Of a DNA stretch of 40,374 nucleotides, positions 13,927-22,048 are shown in pieces. The translations under genes were made by a program, and so were the position numbers. Numbering within the stretch: position 1 is the first letter of the stretch; every line of letters begins with the position of its first letter. This DNA is from a virus: the IMG/VR virus record IMGVR_UViG_3300042540_000578, positions 1 through 40,374 of that record; one strand, given 5' to 3'. The notes beneath the pieces were generated by a model, which did no database searches, had not been told where the DNA came from, and worked only from the letters and a program-made list of their open reading frames with translations.

Positions 13927-13944
13927 TCTACGTTCGAACGTAGA
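13927..13944. repeat. 18-bp perfect palindrome
   Basis: TCTACGTTCGAACGTAGA reads the same on both strands. The central TTCGAA flanked by ACG/CGT resembles a dimeric regulator operator. It lies 34 bases beyond the 28-bp palindrome, where a late promoter might be, but no clear -35/-10 pair is seen. Confidence 0.7.
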
Positions 13945-14182
13945 CCGCCCAGAGCGCTCCGTGTCGAACGATCGCCGGCCGGTCGACCATCGATCGCCGG
14001 TCGCTCGAGCTGTCGTCAGGCGGCATCCTGGTGCGCCCACGACGATCCCACGCACGGCGGTCGCCGGCCACGCACGGTGGGGGAGGGCCCCTCGAGCCGC
14101 CGCCGCCGCACCGGGAGGCATAGCGGGTCGGGTTCTGCGTGCTAGAACTCCGCGTTTCGCGCCACGGAGAGTGGTGGATCTC

Positions 14183-14220
14183 GGGTCGAGACGACCCAAC
14201 CGTTTGCCCCGAGACGGGGC
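14183..14220 (+). promoter_or_regulatory. Twin hairpins sharing a GAGAC loop
   Basis: GGGTC-GAGAC-GACCC (14183-14197) and GCCCC-GAGAC-GGGGC (14206-14220) are two perfect 5-bp stems with the same five-base loop, eight bases apart. They end just before the GGAAGGAG ribosome site and ATG (14237) of the small terminase. Different stems with the same loop suggest an RNA element recognised by a protein, or a packaging signal. Confidence 0.55.
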
Positions 14221-14236
14221 GGAAGGAGCGGCCATC

Positions 14237-14596
14237 ATGGCTCGCAACTATCCGGCGCCTGCCGGTCTTGATGTGGATGGATTGTCCCTGTGGGACGACA
14301 TCACTGCGATGTACGACCTTCGTCCTGACGAGTTGCGCGTCTTGGGTGCTGCGTGCTTTGAGGTTGATCTGATCTCTCGGATGCAGGTTCAGTCGATCAG
14401 TGAGAATCTGATTGTGACGGGCTCGCAGGGCCAGCCGGTGGCGAATCCGCTGGTGCAGGAGTTGCGCCAGCACCGTTCGACGTTGCGTGGCTTGTTGGGC
14501 CAGTTGAAGTTGCCTGATGAGGATGGTCGGGCTGCGAGTTCGAGGTCGGAGCAGGCTAGGAGCGCGGCGAACGCTCGCTGGCAACGCGGCGCGTGA
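14237..14596 (+). CDS. terS: Terminase small subunit (P27-like)
   Basis: A 119-residue protein; ATG with GGAAGGAG 8 bases upstream. The helical chain LWDDITAMYDLRPDELRVLGAACFEVDLISRM, followed by NPLVQELRQHRSTLRGLLGQLKLPDED and a basic Ser/Ala tail (SARSAANARW pattern), matches small terminase subunits of the P27 type. These bind the packaging start and bring the large subunit to it. The large terminase follows after one intervening gene, with 4-base overlaps between them. Confidence 0.8.
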   Translation: MARNYPAPAGLDVDGLSLWDDITAMYDLRPDELRVLGAACFEVDLISRMQVQSISENLIVTGSQGQPVANPLVQELRQHRSTLRGLLGQLKLPDEDGRAASSRSEQARSAANARWQRGA

Positions 14597-14958
14597 TTCT
14601 CCACCGTCATCGCCGTCAGAACGGGCCGGGGTCACATTTGGGTGGCCGCACGCTGGGTGCTGATGCCGCAGTTGGGACATTGCCTGATGTGCCGTCGTGG
14701 TTCGGCGAAGGGTCATGTATGTCGAGTCATATCGACATGACGATCTCGGACTCCGAACTGACCGACGTGGAGATCATGGATCGACGCGTGCTGTGTCAGC
14801 GGTGCCCGGTGCTGGAGCAGTGCCAGGAAGATGCCGAGCGGCTCTTCCGTGAGCACCGGTCGCTGGCAGGTATGCAGGGTGGGCTTTCCGAGCGGGATCT
14901 TCGCCGTAGATGGCGATCCGAGCGGGACGTTAGCCGTAGCTGGCGACGTGGCGCGTAA
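14593..14958 (+). CDS. WhiB-like protein inside the terminase module
   Basis: A 121-residue protein, GTG start in a GTGA overlap with the small terminase. C42, C68, C71 and C77 follow the WhiB ligand pattern (one Cys, then CxxCx5C in LCQRCPVLEQC), and G-M-Q-G-G stands where GIWGG normally lies, followed by SERDLRRRW. It should bind a 4Fe-4S cluster and regulate transcription. The DPDLFFP segment of usual WhiB proteins is missing. The C-terminus repeats a 10-residue unit (SERDLRRRWR, SERDVSRSWR). Position between the terminase subunits suggests a late-gene regulator. Confidence 0.65.
   Translation: MILHRHRRQNGPGSHLGGRTLGADAAVGTLPDVPSWFGEGSCMSSHIDMTISDSELTDVEIMDRRVLCQRCPVLEQCQEDAERLFREHRSLAGMQGGLSERDLRRRWRSERDVSRSWRRGA
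14887..14946 (+). repeat. 30-bp tandem duplication at the end of the WhiB-like gene
   Basis: Units 14887-14916 and 14917-14946 are identical at 26 of 30 positions and in frame. They repeat a basic 10-residue segment of the WhiB-like protein. The duplication looks recent and lies directly before the large terminase start at 14948. Confidence 0.8.
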
Positions 14959-16705
14959 CGCCAAGATTGAGGTCAAGACTGGTTCTGATCACCAGGATGT
15001 GATCGGCTGGTATCGGGAGAAGTTGGCTGATCCTGCGGTGTTGCCGTGGGAGAAGTGGGAACCGGTGAGGGTCGGGCCGACGTGGCAGACCGACGGCGAC
15101 CGTTGGGTGTTGCCGGATGCGACGATCGGCTGGGATGTGCTCGGTTGGTGCGGCACGGAGTTGCAGCATGGCCGTGAGAAGCCGTGGCGGTTCACGCTTG
15201 AGCAGGCCCGGTTCATCCTGTGGTGGTTCGCGGTTGACGAGAAGGGCCAGTGGCTGTTCCGTGACGGTGTGCTGCAACGGTTGAAGGGTTGGGGCAAGGA
15301 TCCTGTCGGCGGCTGCTTGTTGTACGTCGAGGCTTTGGGGCCGTCGCGTGTGGCTGACATGGTCGGCGATACACCGGTTGCGGTCGATTGCCCTGACGCG
15401 TGGGTGCAGACAGCGGCCACGTCGCTGGAGCAGACGAAGAACACGATGCGGCTGATGCCGGGGTTGATCAACCCTGCTGCGAAGACGCATTACCGGGTGC
15501 AGACCGGCAAGGAACTGATCCACGCGATGGGCGACGAGCGGCTGATCCAGGCTGTGACGTCGTCGCCGGCCACCCTAGAGGGTGCCCGTGCGACGTTCGT
15601 GCTGCTGAACGAGACGCAGCACTGGGATTCGTCCAACGGTGGGCATGAGATGGCTGCCGTCATTGAGCGAAATGCGACGAAGTCGGCCGATGGTGCTGCC
15701 CGAACCCTGGCGATCACGAACGCTCCCGAGCCCGGTATGGATTCGGTGGCGGAACGGTCGTGGGACGCGTATGCCCTCGCTGACGCAGGCGGCAGCCTGA
15801 CCACAGGACTCCTCTACGACTCCCTCGAGGCGCACCCCGCAGCTCCGCTGACGGCGGACGACGCAGCCGATGTGGTCCGGTCGGTACGAGGCGATTCTGT
15901 CTGGTTGGACGTTCCTCGTATCGTCCAGTCGATCCTCGACACCCGTAACCCGCCGTCCCGGTCGCGCCGATTTTGGTACAACCAGAGGACGGCCGCCGAG
16001 GACGCCTGGTTGGACCCGATGAAGGTCGACCTCGCGTCCTACCCCGACCGCAGCCTCGATGATGACGCCGGCATGGTCATGTTCTTCGATGGTTCGAAGA
16101 GCGACGACGCGACCGGCCTGGTCGGGTGCCGCATGTCGGACGGTCACGTTGTGACGTTGGGTGTGTGGCAGAAACCGGCGGGTGTAGCGGGTGATGGTTG
16201 GGTCGTGAACCGCGACGATGTCGACCAGCGTGTCCGTGAGGTGCTCTCTGAGCGTCGTGTGATCGGTTTCTGGGCTGACCCGTCGCACGCGATGGACGAC
16301 GACGACACGGGCTTCTGGGACAACATGATCGACGGCTGGCACCGTGACTTCCACAAGAAGTTCCAGGTGTGGGCGGTGCGCGGCGGTGAACGTCGGCATT
16401 CGATCATGTGGGACATGGCGTCGCCGGAGCGCACCCGGTTGTTCACCGAGGCTGCGATGCGGTTCGTGTCCGAGCTCGAGTCTGGCGAACTGTCGGTCGA
16501 TGACCATCCGGCTCTGATCCGGCACATGAAGAACGCTCGCCGCCGGCCGAACAAGTACGGCGTCGGCCTCGGCAAAGAACATCGTGATTCGTCGCACAAG
16601 ATCGACCTGGCTGTGTGTGCTGTCGGTGCCCGCATGCTGCGCCGAGTTGTGTTGAACGTCGCGGACGACAAGCGCGTGAGAACTGGCAAGGCGAGTTTCC
16701 TCTGA
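14948..16705 (+). CDS. terL: Terminase large subunit
   Basis: A 585-residue packaging ATPase and nuclease. The ATPase half has the actinophage-type Walker A, RLKGWGKDP, and Walker B plus catalytic Glu in ATFVLLNETQHW. The nuclease half has VMFFDGSKSDDATGLVGC, IGFWADPSHAMDDDD and DSSHKIDLAVCAVGARMLRR, giving the Asp residues of the RNase-H fold. Many relatives read KGWGKSP, so Asp after the Walker Lys is unusual. GTG at 14948 (11-base overlap) is chosen; an ATG at 14831 would overlap the WhiB-like gene by 128 bases and add no family similarity. The enzyme docks at the portal encoded next. Confidence 0.9.
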   Translation: MARNAKIEVKTGSDHQDVIGWYREKLADPAVLPWEKWEPVRVGPTWQTDGDRWVLPDATIGWDVLGWCGTELQHGREKPWRFTLEQARFILWWFAVDEKGQWLFRDGVLQRLKGWGKDPVGGCLLYVEALGPSRVADMVGDTPVAVDCPDAWVQTAATSLEQTKNTMRLMPGLINPAAKTHYRVQTGKELIHAMGDERLIQAVTSSPATLEGARATFVLLNETQHWDSSNGGHEMAAVIERNATKSADGAARTLAITNAPEPGMDSVAERSWDAYALADAGGSLTTGLLYDSLEAHPAAPLTADDAADVVRSVRGDSVWLDVPRIVQSILDTRNPPSRSRRFWYNQRTAAEDAWLDPMKVDLASYPDRSLDDDAGMVMFFDGSKSDDATGLVGCRMSDGHVVTLGVWQKPAGVAGDGWVVNRDDVDQRVREVLSERRVIGFWADPSHAMDDDDTGFWDNMIDGWHRDFHKKFQVWAVRGGERRHSIMWDMASPERTRLFTEAAMRFVSELESGELSVDDHPALIRHMKNARRRPNKYGVGLGKEHRDSSHKIDLAVCAVGARMLRRVVLNVADDKRVRTGKASFL

Positions 16706-16718
16706 AGGGAGTGTTGAT

Positions 16719-18041
16719 GTGCTGAACAGGCAAGAAGCCGAGATCACGGCACATGAACTCCTCGAGATCCAAGCCGGTGAAGCTGGTCCGCTCGCTCTGC
16801 TCCACGACTACTTCCGCGGCACGCAGCCGTTGCCGGTCATCCCGAACGGTGTCCCGACCGAGGTCGTGCAGATGGCGGAGATGGCGCGCATGAACCTGTG
16901 CAAGCTCGCTGTGGATGTGCCGGCCCAGTCGATGTTCGTGGACGGGTTCCGCGACCCCAAGTCGGTCGACAACGATCCGACGTGGGCGGTGTGGCAGGCC
17001 AACAAGATGGATGCCCATCAGACGGCGATTTACAGGGCTGCGTTCACCTACAAGGTGTCGTACCTGAAGGTCGTTCCCGGTGACGCCGGCCCGGTCATGC
17101 GTGGCGTGTCACCCCGGAACTGCACCGCTGTGTACGACACCGACCCTGACTGGCCGGTGTACGCCCTCGAGACGGTCAAGCGGTACGGCGGCATCGAGTG
17201 GCTGTTGTACGACGACGAGGCGATCTACCGGTTCGTCAACAACGCTGAGAAGGCCAAGGCCGAGAACAAAGCGTATTGGCCCGAGTATGCCGGCGAGACG
17301 TTCCACGGTCGCGGTGTGTGCCCGATCATCCGGTTCCGCAACAGCGACGACCTCGACGGCGAGGGCTGGTCGGAGATCGAACCGTTGATCCCGTTGCAAG
17401 ACCAGATGGATCACACGACGTTCGATCTGTTGGTCGCCCAGCATTTCGGTGCGTTCAAACAGCGGTACGTCATGGGCTGGTTGGCGGATTCCGAAACAGA
17501 ACGGGTGAAGGCGTCGGCGTCGCGGTTGTTGACGTTTGATGACCCGGATGTGAAGGTCGGCGAGTTCGGTCAGACCGACCTAGGCGGCTACCTCGACTCG
17601 CGTCAGAAGCTGATGGAGCAGTTCGGTGTCATCTCACAGGTTCCGCCGCACAACCTGCTCGGCCAGATGGTCAACCTGTCTGCGGAGGCTCTGGTCGCCG
17701 CCGAGGTCGGCCATTCCCGCAAGATGAACCAGATCGAAACGCTGTTCGGCGAAGCTGTCGAGCAGGCGTTGCGGCTCGCTGGCTCGTACATCGGTGTCGA
17801 CGTGTCGGACGAGGCTCAGGTGCGTTGGCGTGACACTGAGGCCCGTTCTTTCGCTGCGACGGTCGACGGGCTCGGGAAGCTCAAGGAGATGCTCGAGCTG
17901 CCACCTCAGGTGCTGTGGGCGAAGATCCCCGGTTTCACCCAGCAGGACATCGAAGAGGCCAACACGTTGCGTCGCGAGAACGACCCGATGGGCCGGTTCT
18001 TCGAAGATGTCGACCGTCAGATGGACCCGGTTGACGAGTGA
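16719..18041 (+). CDS. Portal protein (SPP1 gp6-like)
   Basis: A 440-residue protein; GTG start with GAAGGGA upstream. The order LRxG-type N-terminus (HDYFRGTQPLPVIP), MARMNLCKLAVDVPAQSMFVDGFR, the wing and stem parts, then DQMDHTTFDLLVAQHFGAFKQRYVMGW and the helical crown (NLSAEALVAAEVGHSRKMNQIE) matches SPP1-type portals. Twelve copies form the DNA channel at one capsid vertex and bind terminase, then the head-tail adaptor. Length is normal for the family. GTGA overlap with the next gene. Confidence 0.9.
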   Translation: MLNRQEAEITAHELLEIQAGEAGPLALLHDYFRGTQPLPVIPNGVPTEVVQMAEMARMNLCKLAVDVPAQSMFVDGFRDPKSVDNDPTWAVWQANKMDAHQTAIYRAAFTYKVSYLKVVPGDAGPVMRGVSPRNCTAVYDTDPDWPVYALETVKRYGGIEWLLYDDEAIYRFVNNAEKAKAENKAYWPEYAGETFHGRGVCPIIRFRNSDDLDGEGWSEIEPLIPLQDQMDHTTFDLLVAQHFGAFKQRYVMGWLADSETERVKASASRLLTFDDPDVKVGEFGQTDLGGYLDSRQKLMEQFGVISQVPPHNLLGQMVNLSAEALVAAEVGHSRKMNQIETLFGEAVEQALRLAGSYIGVDVSDEAQVRWRDTEARSFAATVDGLGKLKEMLELPPQVLWAKIPGFTQQDIEEANTLRRENDPMGRFFEDVDRQMDPVDE

Positions 18042-18832
18042 CGGTCACCGAGGAATCCGCTGCGCTCGTTGAGGCGTGGCGGCTCTCCCAGGTCGAGCTA
18101 CGCGCCGCTGTGTCGGCCGAGGTGTTCTACATGATGGGCGCGTTCAACCCGGAGGACATCGTGGGGACGTGGCCGGCGATCGAGCGGATGATCGTCCGGT
18201 TGATCGAGCAGGAACGGCGCCGTTCAGAGGCGCAGTCGCTAGCGTTCTACGACCGTGTCCGCACCGCCGAGGGTGTCACCGACATCTACGAACAGGTCGG
18301 TGCCGGGTCGTTGGACCCTCGCCGTCTGGTGACGAACCTGCGGATCGTTGGGCCGGGAGAGGCCGGGAAGGCGATGTCGTTGGGTCGTGCCGATGTGTTG
18401 CAGACCACGTCGACCAAGGTGGCCGGCGAGGTGTCTCGCAACGTGTTGAACGGCGGCAGGTTCTCGACGTTGAACACGGCGTCGGCCGACAAAAAGGTGA
18501 TCGGCTGGGTGCGGGTCACTGACGGCAACCCGTGCGCGTTCTGCGCCATGCTCGCCAGCCGCGGTGTGTCGTACCGGCCGTTCAAGTCGAAGAAGTCGGC
18601 GCTCGGTCAGGGCGGCAAGAAGTCGGTGTTCGTCCGTAAGGACAAGAACGGCCGCACCGTCAACGATTTCCGAGCTCACCAGCACTGCGCCTGTACGGCG
18701 AAGCCGGTGTACTCGAAGGACGACCCGCTACCGGGCCGCACCGCCGAGTTCCAGGAGATCTGGGACCGCACAGGTGACCTGAATTCCTTCCGCAGGGAGC
18801 TGGAACGGCTCCAACGCGAAGTCTCCGTCTGA
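18038..18832 (+). CDS. MuF-like minor capsid (head morphogenesis) protein
   Basis: A 264-residue protein, GTG start overlapping the portal stop. The long helical N-terminal part is followed by GWVRVTDGNPCAFCAMLASRGVSY and, later, FRAHQHCACTAKPVY, which is the C-x2-C and H-x-H-C-x-C pattern of MuF-like proteins in actinophages. These minor capsid proteins bind the portal and may travel with the DNA. The Cys/His set could hold zinc. The order portal, MuF, scaffold, capsid is canonical. Confidence 0.8.
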   Translation: MTVTEESAALVEAWRLSQVELRAAVSAEVFYMMGAFNPEDIVGTWPAIERMIVRLIEQERRRSEAQSLAFYDRVRTAEGVTDIYEQVGAGSLDPRRLVTNLRIVGPGEAGKAMSLGRADVLQTTSTKVAGEVSRNVLNGGRFSTLNTASADKKVIGWVRVTDGNPCAFCAMLASRGVSYRPFKSKKSALGQGGKKSVFVRKDKNGRTVNDFRAHQHCACTAKPVYSKDDPLPGRTAEFQEIWDRTGDLNSFRRELERLQREVSV

Positions 18833-18875
18833 CCGAGAGGGTCGGGCAATTAGCAAGCAAAGGGGGTTACCCGAG

Positions 18876-19376
18876 ATGGGTGACACCAACATCGACGCGC
18901 CCGAGATGGACGCGTCGGCCGAACCAGCAGCACCAGCCGAACCCGCCGACGACTTCAAGTCCGACGAGTCGAAGCAGCGTGTCCTCGCCGACCTCAAGCG
19001 CGAACGAGAGCAGCGTCAGCAACTCGAGTCCCGCCTCAAGGAGATCGAGGACTCGCAGAAGTCGGACAGCGAGAAGTTGACCGACCGGCTCACCGAAGCA
19101 GAGGAGCGTGCCGCCAAGGCGGAACGCGAGCTCATGCGGGCGCAGGTCGCTGCATCGAAGGGTCTGACCCCCGCCCAGGCGATGCGTCTGGTCGGCACGA
19201 CCCTCGAAGAGTTGGAAGCGGACGCCGACGAGCTCCTCGCCACGTTCTCTCCCACCCCAGACGAGCCCCCGGCGACGCCCAAGCGGCGCCCCTCCGAACT
19301 CGTCCCCGGTGCCGTTCCTGGCGCCACCCCAGAACCGGACTACGACGCGATCGCTGATCGCGCTCGTCGCTGGTAA
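18876..19376 (+). CDS. Capsid scaffolding protein
   Basis: A 166-residue protein. An acidic, Pro/Ala-rich start (DASAEPAAPAEPADD) is followed by a long charged coiled coil (LADLKREREQRQQLESRLKEIED through AEERAAKAERELMRAQ) and a flexible Pro-rich tail with a terminal ARRW. This is the usual make-up of scaffolds, which guide capsid assembly and then leave or are cut. It sits directly before the capsid gene. AAAGGGGG upstream is the likely ribosome site. Confidence 0.85.
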   Translation: MGDTNIDAPEMDASAEPAAPAEPADDFKSDESKQRVLADLKREREQRQQLESRLKEIEDSQKSDSEKLTDRLTEAEERAAKAERELMRAQVAASKGLTPAQAMRLVGTTLEELEADADELLATFSPTPDEPPATPKRRPSELVPGAVPGATPEPDYDAIADRARRW

Positions 19377-19441
19377 CACCCCGCCCGTCCATCGTCACGG
19401 TGGCGTAGCGGTCCAAACCCCCCTCTCAAGGAGGTATCACC

Positions 19442-20353
19442 GTGGCGAACACATTCCTGAAGCCCGAGGTCATCAACCGGACGGCACTGAAGCTGCTCGA
19501 GCGTGAGGTCGTCGTGCCTCGCACCGTGTGGAACTACGCCGACGCGGAGTTCCGAGGCGCGAAGAACGACACGGTGACCCTGCGTCTGCCGGCCGTCGCG
19601 ACCTCGCGCGAGTACGACTTCCGCAACAACCGGTCCAGCCCGATCGTCGTGGACGACCTCACCGAAACCTCGGTCCCGGTGGTGCTCGACAACGACATCT
19701 ACCACGCTGCGGCGATCACCGATGAGCAGCTCACGCTCGACATCGTGGACTTCGCCGAGCAGGTGCTCGTCCCCCAGGTCAAGGGCATCGCCCGCGGCCT
19801 CGAGGATCTGATCGTCACCACGATGGAGACGGCCACCTACGGCACCACCATCAACATCGCCGACTCCTCGGACGCCACCTGGACCGCTCTGGTGCAGGCC
19901 CGCCAGGCACTGAACGACGCCAACGTGCCCCGCGAGGGACGCGTCCTGCTCGTCGGTTCCGACGTGGAGGCGGAGATGCTGCTGGACTCCAAGTTCAACC
20001 GCGTCGACTCCGCGGGTGACGGCATCGCCACCTCGGCGCTGCGCGAGGCGACCATCGCCCGCCTGGCCGGGTTCACCATCGTCGGCTCCAACGCCCTCGA
20101 CCCGGAGACGGCCATCGCGTTCCACCCGACGGCGTTCGCGTTCGTGAACGTCGCCCCCGTGGTCCCCGACGGTGTCACCTACGGGTCGCGGCTGTCGGAG
20201 ATGGGTCTGGCGATGCGCTGGATCCGCGACTACGACGCGCTGTACCTGCGTGACCGTTCCGTCGTGTCCAGCTTCGCTGGTTGCACCTCCGTCGAGGACG
20301 ACGGCAGCACCAACGTCCGCGCGGTGAAGATCAACTTCAACGGCGCATCCTGA
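19442..20353 (+). CDS. Major capsid protein (HK97 fold)
   Basis: A 303-residue protein; GTG start with a strong AAGGAGGT ribosome site (about 19430), fitting high expression. Start ANTFLKPEVINRTALKLLERE, then the N-arm to E-loop region (VTLRLPAVATSREYDFRNN), DNDIYHAAAITDEQLTLDIVDFAEQVLVP, and later VLLVGSDVEAEMLLD and AGFTIVGSNALDPETAIAFHPTAF, match capsid proteins of P22-coat-like or HK97 type in actinophages. No prohead protease gene is visible. It is the most abundant virion protein and a candidate substrate of the glycosyltransferases downstream. Confidence 0.85.
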   Translation: MANTFLKPEVINRTALKLLEREVVVPRTVWNYADAEFRGAKNDTVTLRLPAVATSREYDFRNNRSSPIVVDDLTETSVPVVLDNDIYHAAAITDEQLTLDIVDFAEQVLVPQVKGIARGLEDLIVTTMETATYGTTINIADSSDATWTALVQARQALNDANVPREGRVLLVGSDVEAEMLLDSKFNRVDSAGDGIATSALREATIARLAGFTIVGSNALDPETAIAFHPTAFAFVNVAPVVPDGVTYGSRLSEMGLAMRWIRDYDALYLRDRSVVSSFAGCTSVEDDGSTNVRAVKINFNGAS

Positions 20354-20814
20354 TGAGCTTGCCCGCGCTCGCGTCGCTCAACGATCTCCTGCCCCTGGTG
20401 GGCAGCGTGACCGATGACGGCCGGGCGCGGGCACTGCTCGCCTACGCGTCGGCCTTGATCCGCACCGAAGCCGGTGAGGACTGGGTCGACACCGACGGCA
20501 ACCTCGATGGTGTCCCCGACATCATCAAGATGATCTGCTGCAAGGTGGTGGAACGGTCCCTGTCGAACCCGATGGGGCTCACCGCTGAAGCAGTCGTGAA
20601 CTATCGGGCCGAGTACGGCAACTCGTCGTCCGATCTGTACCTGACGAAGCAGGAACGCCGGCTGGTCCGCAAGGCCGCTGGCAGCGTGCTGATCGGGTCG
20701 GTCGAACTGCAAACCCCGTACCGCAAGTACGACGCCGCCGACGTCTACATGACGGTCGACAACGGCGGCGAAGAGTTGCCGATGGGTCCGTGGCCGGAAC
20801 CGTCGGACGGGTAG
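20353..20814 (+). CDS. Head-tail connector / adaptor (gp6/gp15-like)
   Basis: A 153-residue protein, TGATG overlap with the capsid stop. The helical pattern LASLNDLLPLVGSVTDDGRARALLAYASALIRTEAGEDW, then PDIIKMICCKVVERSLSNPMG, and a strand-rich end, is that of head-tail adaptors of HK97 gp6 type, which form a ring below the portal. Its last 25 bases overlap the first glycosyltransferase gene. Confidence 0.75.
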   Translation: MSLPALASLNDLLPLVGSVTDDGRARALLAYASALIRTEAGEDWVDTDGNLDGVPDIIKMICCKVVERSLSNPMGLTAEAVVNYRAEYGNSSSDLYLTKQERRLVRKAAGSVLIGSVELQTPYRKYDAADVYMTVDNGGEELPMGPWPEPSDG

Positions 20815-21452
20815 CGATCATCGTCCCCATGTTGGGACGGCCACATACGGTTGCGCCGCTGGTTGAGTCGATCGTGGCGACGACGCCCGACCCCCACATC
20901 ATTTTCGGTTGCACCGTCGGTGATGTCGAGGTGATCAAAGAGGTCGAAGGGTTCGATCACTTTGAGGTTGGCGGGCCGATGCCAGGCGATTATGCCCGCA
21001 AGATCAACATGGGCTACCAGCTCACTGACGAGCCGTTGTTGTTCACGGGGGCGTGTGACATCCGGTTCCTTCCCGGCTGGTTTGAGGCTGCCACGGCGCG
21101 TCTCGACGGGACGGTCGGTGTGGTCGGCACGAACGATCTTGGGTCGCGGCGGGTGATGGCTGGCGATCACGCCACACACTCGCTGGTCACCAGGGACTAC
21201 GTCGACCGGTTCGGCACGATTGACGAGCCGGGTGTGGTTCTCCATGAGGGCTACCACCATGAGTTCGTGGACGACGAGTTCGTTCAGACAGCGATGCACC
21301 GCGGCATGTGGGCGTTCGCCGAGGATTCGCATGTCGAGCATCTTCATCCGAACTGGAATAAGGCGCCGTCGGATCGGATGTACCGGATGCAAGGCAGAAG
21401 AATGCGTCTCGGTAAGCGGGTCTACGCCGAAAGGAAGCACCTGTGGACGTGA
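20790..21452 (+). CDS. Glycosyltransferase, GT-A fold (first of five)
   Basis: A 220-residue protein. VAIIVPMLGRPHTVAPLVESI is the nucleotide-sugar binding start of GT2-like enzymes; GACDIRFLPGWFEAA is at the DxD position, here D-I-R. HEGYHHEFVDDEF and EHLHPNWNKAP are acceptor-side motifs rich in His. It should transfer sugar from a nucleotide donor, probably in the cytoplasm since no membrane span is seen. GTG at 20790 overlaps the adaptor by 25 bases. It lies in a head-to-tail gene series, so a virion protein is a plausible acceptor. Confidence 0.75.
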   Translation: MAGTVGRVAIIVPMLGRPHTVAPLVESIVATTPDPHIIFGCTVGDVEVIKEVEGFDHFEVGGPMPGDYARKINMGYQLTDEPLLFTGACDIRFLPGWFEAATARLDGTVGVVGTNDLGSRRVMAGDHATHSLVTRDYVDRFGTIDEPGVVLHEGYHHEFVDDEFVQTAMHRGMWAFAEDSHVEHLHPNWNKAPSDRMYRMQGRRMRLGKRVYAERKHLWT

Positions 21453-22048
21453 CGGTCGCTGTAGCCACCTTCGGTGACGTTTCGTGGCGTCATCTGGCCG
21501 AGCAGCGTGCGATCCCGTCGGCTGAAGCCCTCGGTGTGCCGGTGGTGACGTGTCACGCCGACACGCTCCACGACGCGCGCAACTGGGCGCTCGCCCAGGT
21601 CGACACCGAGTGGGTCTGCCACCTCGACGCCGACGACGAGCTCGAACCGGGCTACTTCGAAGCCATGGCCGCTGGCACAGCGGATGTGCGTGCGCCGTCG
21701 GTGCGGTACGTCCGCAGGCACCGTCTCCGCGAGCCCGGCATGCCCGCAGTCGCCGGCCACACCCACCAGTGTGTCGCCGAGTGCCTGGTCGACGGCAACT
21801 GGCTGGTCGTCGGTTCGCTGGTGCGCGCCGATCTTGTTCGTGAGGTTGGCGGGTGGCGCGATTTCGACTGGTCTGAGGACTGGGATCTGTGGCTCCGCTG
21901 CCACCTTGCCGGGGCTTCGTTCGAGGCGATCCCAGAGGCTGTGTACCGGGCGCATGTGCGTCCTGACTCCCGTAACCGGGGGGCGTCTCGCGAGAAGCGT
22001 CTGGCGTCTCACAGGGCGATCGCAGCGGCGAACGGGGTGTCGGCGTGA
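21443..22048 (+). CDS. Glycosyltransferase family 2-like (second of five)
   Basis: A 201-residue protein with AAGGAAG before its GTG. DVTVAVATFGDVSW gives the first strand; VCHLDADDELEPGYFEAMA holds the metal-binding DxD; DFDWSEDWDLWLRCHLAGA is the catalytic W-S-E-D region of GT2 enzymes; PEAVYRAHVRPDSRN closes the fold. All key elements of a short soluble glycosyltransferase are present. The overlaps on both sides (10 and 4 bases) keep it translationally coupled to its neighbours. Confidence 0.85.
   Translation: MDVTVAVATFGDVSWRHLAEQRAIPSAEALGVPVVTCHADTLHDARNWALAQVDTEWVCHLDADDELEPGYFEAMAAGTADVRAPSVRYVRRHRLREPGMPAVAGHTHQCVAECLVDGNWLVVGSLVRADLVREVGGWRDFDWSEDWDLWLRCHLAGASFEAIPEAVYRAHVRPDSRNRGASREKRLASHRAIAAANGVSA

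Larger units (their letters stand above)
13740..14236. other. Noncoding junction between early and late genes
   Basis: Nearly 500 bases without a convincing gene. The open frames there are Arg/Pro-rich and lack ribosome sites. It contains a strong hairpin, three half-site repeats ending in a 28-bp perfect palindrome, an 18-bp perfect palindrome, a 10-base direct repeat CGATCGCCGG (13969, 13991) and twin hairpins right before the small terminase. This is where late promoters, terminators and the packaging start (cos or pac) would be expected; none of these is proven. Confidence 0.6.

Noticed and set aside
13896-13927. Late promoter TTGCAT ... GATTCA
   Set aside because: The spacing is 19 bases and the -10 is poor; not strong enough to list as a feature.
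13927-13944. T-arm of a tRNA (TTCGAA loop)
   Set aside because: No acceptor, D-arm or anticodon arm can be found upstream at the right distance; it is just a palindrome. No tRNA gene was found in the window.
13913-14236. Longer small terminase starting at 13913
   Set aside because: The extra 108 codons are Arg/Pro/Ala-rich without family similarity. The ATG at 14237 has a strong ribosome site.
14831-14947. Longer large terminase starting with ATG at 14831
   Set aside because: It would overlap most of the Cys-rich half of the WhiB-like gene, and the added residues match no terminase.
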